Shown here piece by piece: positions 57,756 to 64,000 of a DNA stretch of 64,000 nt. Source of the stretch: Pelodera strongyloides. Its lineage: Eukaryota > Nematoda > Chromadorea > Rhabditida > Rhabditidae. Position 1 is the first letter of the stretch. The number at the start of each line of letters is the position of its first letter. Made by a program: the position numbers and the translations under genes. Under the pieces are notes generated by a model, which ran no database searches, was not told the DNA's origin, and worked only from the letters and a program-made list of their open reading frames with translations. The stretch lies in contig JAANDG010000238.1 in assembly GCA_036852015.1 (NCBI GenBank), forward strand, positions 129,001 to 193,000, in the 5' to 3' direction.

Positions 57756-59591
57756 TACCCAAATCTTCAAAACTCATACTAAAAATAATAAAAACAATGT
57801 GGGAATGTACTTTACATTTAAAAAAAGGCAGAAGAGAAACATTCTAGGAAGGTTTAGCTCTTCGAACCGAAGCAAACAGGTTGAAACCCAACGAATTCAA
57901 CACACAAAAAAATATGCACTGTGCATGCAACTTTCCTCTGTATGTATCACCACAGCGCGCTGGCTGTCTGGAGCAGAGCCGCTTGTACGGTATTGAAAAA
58001 CGATTTGAGTTTTCGCACAAAGTTTTTGCTCAAACATCGCGCGCGAAAAATGCAATGAGTACGGTACGGTAGTATATCTATTTGATGCTTTTGGTTTTCG
58101 GAGAAAAGAGTAGTTTTTAATGGAATTCGAATTCAACATGAAGGCTAAAATAACTCGAGTAAGCCATAAGTTTCCAAAAATTGAACTATGATGATAGGCG
58201 GTTACTAGCATTAGAGTATCAACCCGTAACTAGCTAATTATAAGTAGTAACCCGTAAACCTTATTATTATATACATTACAACCCGGGTGGGCATAAAATC
58301 CCGGCAATCCTAAAATTTGGAAGTTTCTAGTAGGATTCTAAATAGTTGAAATTCCCAACTGATTTTGAGAGGTAGTATTAGTCTATTAGATATGTCCTGA
58401 AAATAGCAGAATTTGGAAGTCTTATCCGCCCGTGCACTCATTCACGATGCGACATCTTCATGCTGTTTAGTGTTCAGGGAAACGGGAGGGGGAATCATTT
58501 TCTTTATTGTAACTTTCAAAAAGATGCATTTAGTCCTCAAGTCTGGAGCAAAGAGTTGCAAGCTGCGCCCAATCAACTAACCGATATTCCATAATCTTGA
58601 CATGTTTGCTTCTATGTTTACGGTAACACCTTAATTTACAAGCAATTAACTGCTCGATTTTAGTCTAATTACATTTATTTGAATATATTATATGGGAATG
58701 TCGTTGCGCAACGTCTTAAAAACGTTCTGATATACCACTTTCACCTTATCTAAATCCTAAATCCTTAGCCCACCCAACCCCATGCGAGCACGTCGCCCCC
58801 TGTTAATTGCTCCTCTTTGGGATTAAATGCGCGTGCGGGGAAATTGTCCCCCTTTCCTCCCGGTCTCTTTCCCGCTGAGTATTGATTCCCGCGGCCTTTC
58901 CCATCGGGTAAGGCACCCCCATTTCCCCTTTTCTATACCACCCATTGGGAAACCCACCCCGACATAGACCACTTCTTTTCTCCCAAACATAACCCGCACT
59001 CTCAATACACCTTGTATATGGATTTAGTATTTACTACATGTTCTTTCTAATCACCTAACAATGTTTCATAGAATAGTCCTTGATAGTATTACGGTGCCGT
59101 TAGGTCATCCTCGGTTGGTTACAAATAATAATTAGCATAATTTTTCTGAAAGAGAAACAACATGTTTATAATAACACTGCTAATTGTAGAATATTATCGT
59201 TGAGTTCCTATAAGCATAAATGTCCTATCCAATCATCTATATATGGATTTACCAGTTTCATAAATAATACATCTGCACATGGACATGGTATAGGTGTGCT
59301 CCCTTATTAGTGTGGTTGTTCGTTACCACACCAACGAATTAGAATTAGGGTACCCAGACGATCCGGTACCCTTTGCTGTGGGTTCTCACAAATATTCACT
59401 CTTTTCCACAAGTAACACTTGCCAATTGGCTATTTTAATTTGTTTACCTCAACGGGATATGCGAATGATCATACATAACCTTAACCTTTCATTCACAAGG
59501 TCCATAAGGTGCACTTTGCCATTCGTTAAATTTTTAGGTTTTAGTATGCAATATGCACTACGCCTTTTCCTAATGTTCTCAATAGATATTA

Positions 59592-59768
59592 TTAAAGCGA
59601 AATGCTAGCCTCTTTGGAAACTTGCATATGATAAGCAAATCCTATGCCTATGTATCCTATGCTAATTTTATACGATTGCCGTGGACGATCGTACAAAATT
59701 AGCATATGATACATAGGATTTGCTTATCGTATGCAAATTTTCCAAAGAGGCTAGCATTTCGCTTTAAT
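59592..59768. repeat. MITE, AGCGAAATGCTAGCCTC subfamily
   Basis: TTAAAGCGAAATGCTAGCCTC at the left and GAGGCTAGCATTTCGCTTTAA at the right, arms nearly perfect (TGCATATGATAAGCAAATCC / GGATTTGCTTATCGTATGCA) around a TACGATTGCCGTGGACGATCGTA centre. The same arms occur at about 16780-16912 and, decayed, near 19840-19950. Confidence 0.92.
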
Positions 59769-60184
59769 ATCGTTTAATCTTTTCGGTGTATGGGGGGGGG
59801 GCGTATCTACGCAAATAGTAATTGACCAGAAGTATGTTTATGCGGTTTCATATACATATACCATATCTTGTGACTTTTTATACAGTAAAGGTTTAAGTCT
59901 AAGTAATCGTCTTCTAGATTTAATCAGCTAGATATGTGTCCTACTATTAACTCCACGGTAATTCCAGTTTGCTTGCTATTCTGCCCATTTAAAGCAAGTA
60001 ATTTATTCATTCCATGGCGTGGATGTGAATTGCGAATGACAAGTTCAATATGCTAATTTCGTATTAATGCTAATTTTTTCATCGGAATTCGTTTAGTAAT
60101 GCTAATTTTGGTAATCACACCTATAATCTATTCCTTTGTGCTAAAGAATTTACTGTTCGTTTTACTTTTACATATGGCAGGGCT

Positions 60185-60237
60185 TTCTCTCTCTCTTTCT
60201 CCCTCTCTTTCTCCCTCTCTCTCTTTCTCTCTCTCTT

Positions 60238-60303
<66 letters not shown>
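60185..60303. repeat. Long CT microsatellite
   Basis: About 115 bases of CT/TTTCT ending in roughly 60 bases of pure (CT)n. Open frames on both strands here (poly Leu-Ser, poly Arg-Glu) are artefacts of the repeat. Confidence 0.97.
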
Positions 60304-60307
<4 letters not shown>

Positions 60308-60651
60308 GAATATACAATGCAAGTATTAACCCGGATGATCATATGTAGTGCGGTAACCCTGCCAAATTTGGAGAATTCCAGTATGTTTATGACTTGAAAT
60401 AGTCGATCCCAACGTTGTAATATATCTGGTACAATCCTTACCAATTCAGTTGTTGCATTATCACCTCCCTTCACCTTCCAGATACCGAACATACCTGAAA
60501 CTCTCAACATTTTGCTTATTTTTGATAAAATTATTGTTCTCTTACACTTAGGCTTAGGCTTGCTTAGGCTTAGGCTTAGGCTCAATGTTATTTCCTTGAA
60601 CCTTGGAGATCACCACTTGCCAACCTACTCATGAAATATCACATTGCAGAA

Positions 60652-63600
60652 ATGTCTTCAATCTACAAGCCGTATGAGCACAACAAGATTTTGAATAAGC
60701 GCTACAAGGCGACGGCGTTTACGCACCCCGAGGTTTGTTGCTTACCGCGTTTCCGTGTTCTTTATCAAGGGAGGATTGTCACCACTTACAATTAGCAAAT
60801 TGCAGTGGATAATTACTACACTAATTGCTTTAGTACTGTAACACATGGCTCTTTAGTTAACTGTCCTCTTTCGCGAAGTGTGCAAACGTTTCGACATGAT
60901 CTTCAACCAGCAGAAAGTCAACCTTAATGGACGGTTTCTCAGGTATGGTAGGTACGGTATTGATTTATTTCCCTATTTTCTAGTTTGGGAACCTGTTATA
61001 TAGTTGAATCTTGAATCAGTCCTAGGCCTAGTTTTAAGACACATCTGATTAGTCATCTGGAATTCGTCTGCTGCTCAGGGCAGCTGTGGTTTCCTACAAC
61101 GCGAACCGTTGGCCTTTGCGCGGCCTACAAAAAACGGGTGGGCCCTCGCATGGCGGCCCAGATTTCGGGCCTAATGTAGGCCTCGCACCGGCCAAGTTTC
61201 CTCAGTGTTAGCGGTTACAGTCCGAGCCTAGCTTCAGAAGCTTAACCAAGAAGTTACATAACCAAAGAGCAGTAAAAATATTCCAGTACCCGGCAAATTG
61301 CGTTCGACGAGATTGCCAATATCATTTCGAGTATGCCCGGTGGCATTCGTAGAATGGAGAAACAAGTATTCGAGAGGTGCAGACTTGAGACCGGCAGGAT
61401 CAAGCACCGGATGACGGTAGTTTATTTGAATTTTGTGAAAGTGATGTAGAGCACTTCTTAGAGTACTCGGATGGTAACTGGTCTACAATATTTATTCTAA
61501 TAACTCTCGGTTATGTAATGGAACTCACTAATGAACGTCTAAGGTTGCGCCGCGCACCTGCCAGGCGCCTTTAGCTACAGTTTTCGAGGACGCGAACGCG
61601 ACGCATGCACTGAGGAAAGTCATCGCCGCGCACAAAACGGTCCGCCGCAGGGCGCGGCGTACATGTGATAGGGTCTTGTCCTTGCCTAGGGTGCCCGCAG
61701 ATAGTCAATCTCAGTTGTCCACCAGATGCGCACCGTTTAGCAAGGTGCGGCAGGTTCCAGGTACGCCTGGAGCGCTTCCTAGAGGGAGCGCCTGTGGCTG
61801 ACCCGCTTCTTGTGCGCGATAGTGGCGCGGAATTTCATATAATATGTAAATGCGTCAAGTGGAAATACGCATGTCTATATTATTTAGCGGGAAATTGTTT
61901 TTGGCGATTCTGATGCAGCAAGTGTTTATTATCAAACTGGTTTGATCACTGAATGATATAGATTCTTTTTTCAGCAAGAAAAATTGTACGGACTGAAGGG
62001 CACGACTCCCGTCTATCTCGCGGAGTTTGAACCAATGTATAGGGAGTGAGTTCTACAATTCTGTATGGGGTGTACAAGTATCCCAAAAAATCGGTGTGAT
62101 TTTGTCAATACTACCGTATCCGTATTTCTGCACGAAACCAGCATATATAATATGAAAACTTAAAAAAATATTCTCGTGTAGTTCCAAAATACGGTAAATT
62201 TTCAGCATACTTGTAGACCCCAACAGGGTTCAAGGTTGATGATATGGAAATTTCGGGTAGACGTTCTTGAAAATATATTAACGTAAATTTATATGAAAAA
62301 AAGTGCTGTGAGGAACAGACAGAACTACTATTAACTGTTATTTATACCGCGTAATTCATTCACTCATTTGCAATTAGCCTCTTATTAGAGGAGATGTGGT
62401 TAGGCTTTAAAGCGAAATATTGGCCGCTTTTGAAACACATCGAGTACATCAGCATTCTTATGCAGCTTATGCAAAAGAACGTAAATTAGAATAAAAGATC
62501 GAGCTAAATTCAAGCAAATTAACATAAATACGTAAGAATACAGTTGTCCGCGATGCGTCAAAAACCGGGCGGTATTTCGCTTGAAAGGGAGAGTTGGTTC
62601 TGTCGGGAGGTTACGTATTGCCCTATATGTAAGTCCGCCGTCGATCTTGGTTAGCGAAATACCGGCCTGTTTTGAAACGCGTCGAGGACAGCTGAATTCT
62701 TACGTATTTATGCTAATTTACTCGAAAATAGCTCGTCTTTTTATTCTAATTTATGTTCATTTGCATAAGCTGCATAAGAATGCTGGTGTACTCAATGTGT
62801 CTCAAAAACCGGCCGGTATTTCGCTTTAACATTTTCTACTTCAGATGGATGGACAATGAAGACAACAAACGTTCCAAAAGTCCGTCGACCAAACACCCAT
62901 TCGATATGAACCTATTCCTTCAACAACACAAGTTTCCACCAGACGGTGGGGGTTTTCTTTTTCATTTACTTTCGATAACCATTTTCACTTAAAGCGAAAT
63001 GCCGGCCGGTTTTTGAAACGTATCGTGAACAATTGAATTCTTACGTATTTATGTTAATTCACTCGAATTCAGCTCGATTTTTTATTATAATTTATGTCAT
63101 TTGCATAAGCTACAGAAGAATGCTGGTGTACATGATGTATTTCAAAAACCGACCGGTATTTCGCTTTAACTTATGTTTCTACGTAACACTTGTCCATTGA
63201 TTTTGAAAGCCTTCCCAACGTAATTGAATAGAAGTACAGTAAAGTTATATTATATTATTGTTCAGGTATAAGTATAAAATAACGGTATCAGCTATTTTTC
63301 AAACCATTACGATAGAACGTCCCGTTTCTCTGTATTGTAGAAGCTGAAGCTCACTGGATTAGTATCAGGATGTATGCACCTCATTAACAGAATCCTTTTT
63401 TCAGAGACAATGGACGATTCCAATCTGAGCATTCAGGATGGTGAAACACCTGGATCGTCTTCAGAACTTGGTTTGTTTAGAGTACTGTTGCGTATCTCTG
63501 GTTACTGAAAGGAACGAGGAGCGTCAAAGTAACGAGGAGCGTCAAAGTACTGTGGCTGTATGCACGAACACTTCCCAGTGGGAGGTGAGAGACAATGACA

Positions 63601-63932
63601 CGTAGAGACAAGTCATACCACCCAGGGAGGATCCCGGTGTTCGTGCATGCGGCTACAGCATATGTGCCACCCGCATCCGTGCTACATGCTCCTATCGCGC
63701 CTGAGGGCTATTTTCTTTGTATTGTTGTCCAGCATCTTTAGTTTCACGTTGTGTGACGAAATCATGCTTTTAATAATGATGTGATTTAGCCTCCCAGTTT
63801 GACATTTCTGAAGTTGGCGATTTGCACGCGTGCCAGTCGTGCGGAAAGATGGAGAAAAGCGAGCGGATGCGCATTTGTGTCACTTGTGCGGAAGGGAAGA
63901 AGGTTGTATTGAGTGAGGGCAACATGGAACAG
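60652..63932 (+). CDS. Second zeste/SANT-like protein with Cys4 cluster (partial at right edge)
   Basis: Seven exons, 226 residues so far, still open at the edge: 60652-60732, 60857-60942, 61287-61416, 61975-62045, 62845-62945, 63405-63470, 63790-63932. All phases join. After an N-terminus of MSSIYKPYEHNKILNKRYKA, residues about 28-98 (LTVLFREVCKRFDMIF, TRQIAFDEIANIISSMPGGI, RRMEKQVFERCRLETGRIKH) have the zeste/SANT pattern of an initial helix, a W/F-x-x-I turn helix and an RR-x-x-x-QV recognition helix. A linker rich in Ser/Asp follows, then HACQSCGKMEKSERMRICVT with CAEGKK: two CxxC pairs, likely one zinc site. Probably nuclear. It resembles the SANT gene at 33.4 kb in plan but not in detail. 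Start 2 bases after CATTGCAG, suggesting trans-splicing. Confidence 0.72.
61085..61212. repeat. GC-rich GGCCTAC/GGGCC element, copy 2
   Basis: Interior GCGCGGCCTAC, GGGTGGGCCCTCGC, ATTTCGGGCCTAATGTAGGC and end CGCACCGGCCAAGTTTCCTCAGTG match the copy at 27.8-28.1 kb. Intron of SANT gene 2. Confidence 0.65.
62066..62224. repeat. Inverted-repeat element GGGGTNTNCAAGTATCCC, copy
   Basis: Starts TATGGGGTGTACAAGTATCCC and ends ATACTTGTAGACCCC. The interior ATACTACCGTAT ... TATATAATATGAA ... AAATTTTCAGCAT is shared with 4749-4906. Confidence 0.75.
62407..62585. repeat. MITE, AGCGAAATATTGG, first of three in the region
   Basis: TTTAAAGCGAAATATTGGCCG to CCGGGCGGTATTTCGCTTGA. Confidence 0.88.
62653..62831. 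repeat. MITE abutting an exon of SANT gene 2
   Basis: TTAGCGAAATACCGGCCTGT to CCGGCCGGTATTTCGCTTTAA. Only 14 bases separate its right end from the exon at 62845, so the acceptor's pyrimidine tract directly follows the element. Confidence 0.9.
62990..63172. repeat. MITE, third of three
   Basis: TTAAAGCGAAATGCCGGCCGG to ACCGACCGGTATTTCGCTTTAA, flanked by TTAA on both sides. Confidence 0.92.
63550..63657. repeat. Inverted-repeat element GTGGCTGTATGCACGAAC, copy 2
   Basis: CTGTGGCTGTATGCACGAAC to GTTCGTGCATGCGGCTACAG, with CCCAGTGGGAGG/CCACCCAGGGAGG arms. Same family as 38895-39042. Confidence 0.85.
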
Positions 63933-64000
63933 GTACGGTATTAAAGTACTGAAACTCTACATGTTAGGTTACTGTAACATTGATAGAAGAAATGTAGAGG

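Larger units (their letters stand above)
57780..60640. other. Intergenic region between divergent REV1 and SANT gene 2
   Basis: About 2.9 kb. It contains a C-rich patch at 58740-58960 and an inverted-repeat element at 59592-59768, then a long CT microsatellite, but no supportable gene. It should contain both promoters. Confidence 0.5.

Noticed and set aside
60121..60585. 154-codon minus-strand frame rich in Arg-Glu
   Set aside because: Translation of the CT microsatellite; only the repeat keeps it open.

Overview
This is eukaryotic, almost certainly animal, DNA. Genes are split into short exons (about 40-220 bp) joined by GT-AG introns whose 3' sites are nearly all of the TTTCAG or TTTAG type. 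The window is AT-rich and crowded with short inverted-repeat elements. In four genes (Myb/SANT, cutC, TXNDC17, zeste/SANT) an acceptor-like AG lies 0-4 bases before the start ATG, as expected where a spliced leader is trans-spliced. Together with the intron style this points to a nematode, but that is inference. Layout: (1) 0.2-2.1 kb, minus: first three exons of a cadherin, running off the left edge. (2) 2.6-9.4 kb: AT-rich and repeat-bearing, no supportable gene. (3) 9.4-27.6 kb: an island of small secreted-protein genes. It holds a Thr-rich 79-aa protein; a tandem array of four 4-5-exon genes (one roughly complete, others decayed) for a Cys-containing secreted protein I do not recognise; two opposed genes for six-Cys mini-proteins; and a pair of helical secreted proteins, one broken by a palindromic transposon. 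(4) 27.6-33.4 kb: no confident gene. (5) 33.4-40.4 kb, plus: a Myb/SANT-type DNA-binding protein, then 0.7 kb later CutC. (6) 42.2-43.7 kb, minus: TXNDC17/TRP14 thioredoxin-like protein, then a Tc3-type transposase fragment. (7) 45.9-57.8 kb, minus: REV1 translesion polymerase, 28 exons placed. (8) 60.65 kb to right edge, plus: a second zeste/SANT-like protein with a Cys4 cluster. The housekeeping genes are not obviously linked in function. The island in region 3 is the accessory, fast-changing part: tandem duplication, exon loss, transposon hits, and repeated use of signal peptide plus small Cys-rich or helical body. Three one-base frame breaks in otherwise conserved genes (two in cutC, one in REV1) all fall in short homopolymers, so some apparent pseudogenes may be assembly errors. 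Repeats include a large TTAA-flanked inverted-repeat family, tRNA-headed SINE-like copies loaded with TTTCCCGC (E2F-type) motifs, GC-rich elements and nested elements.
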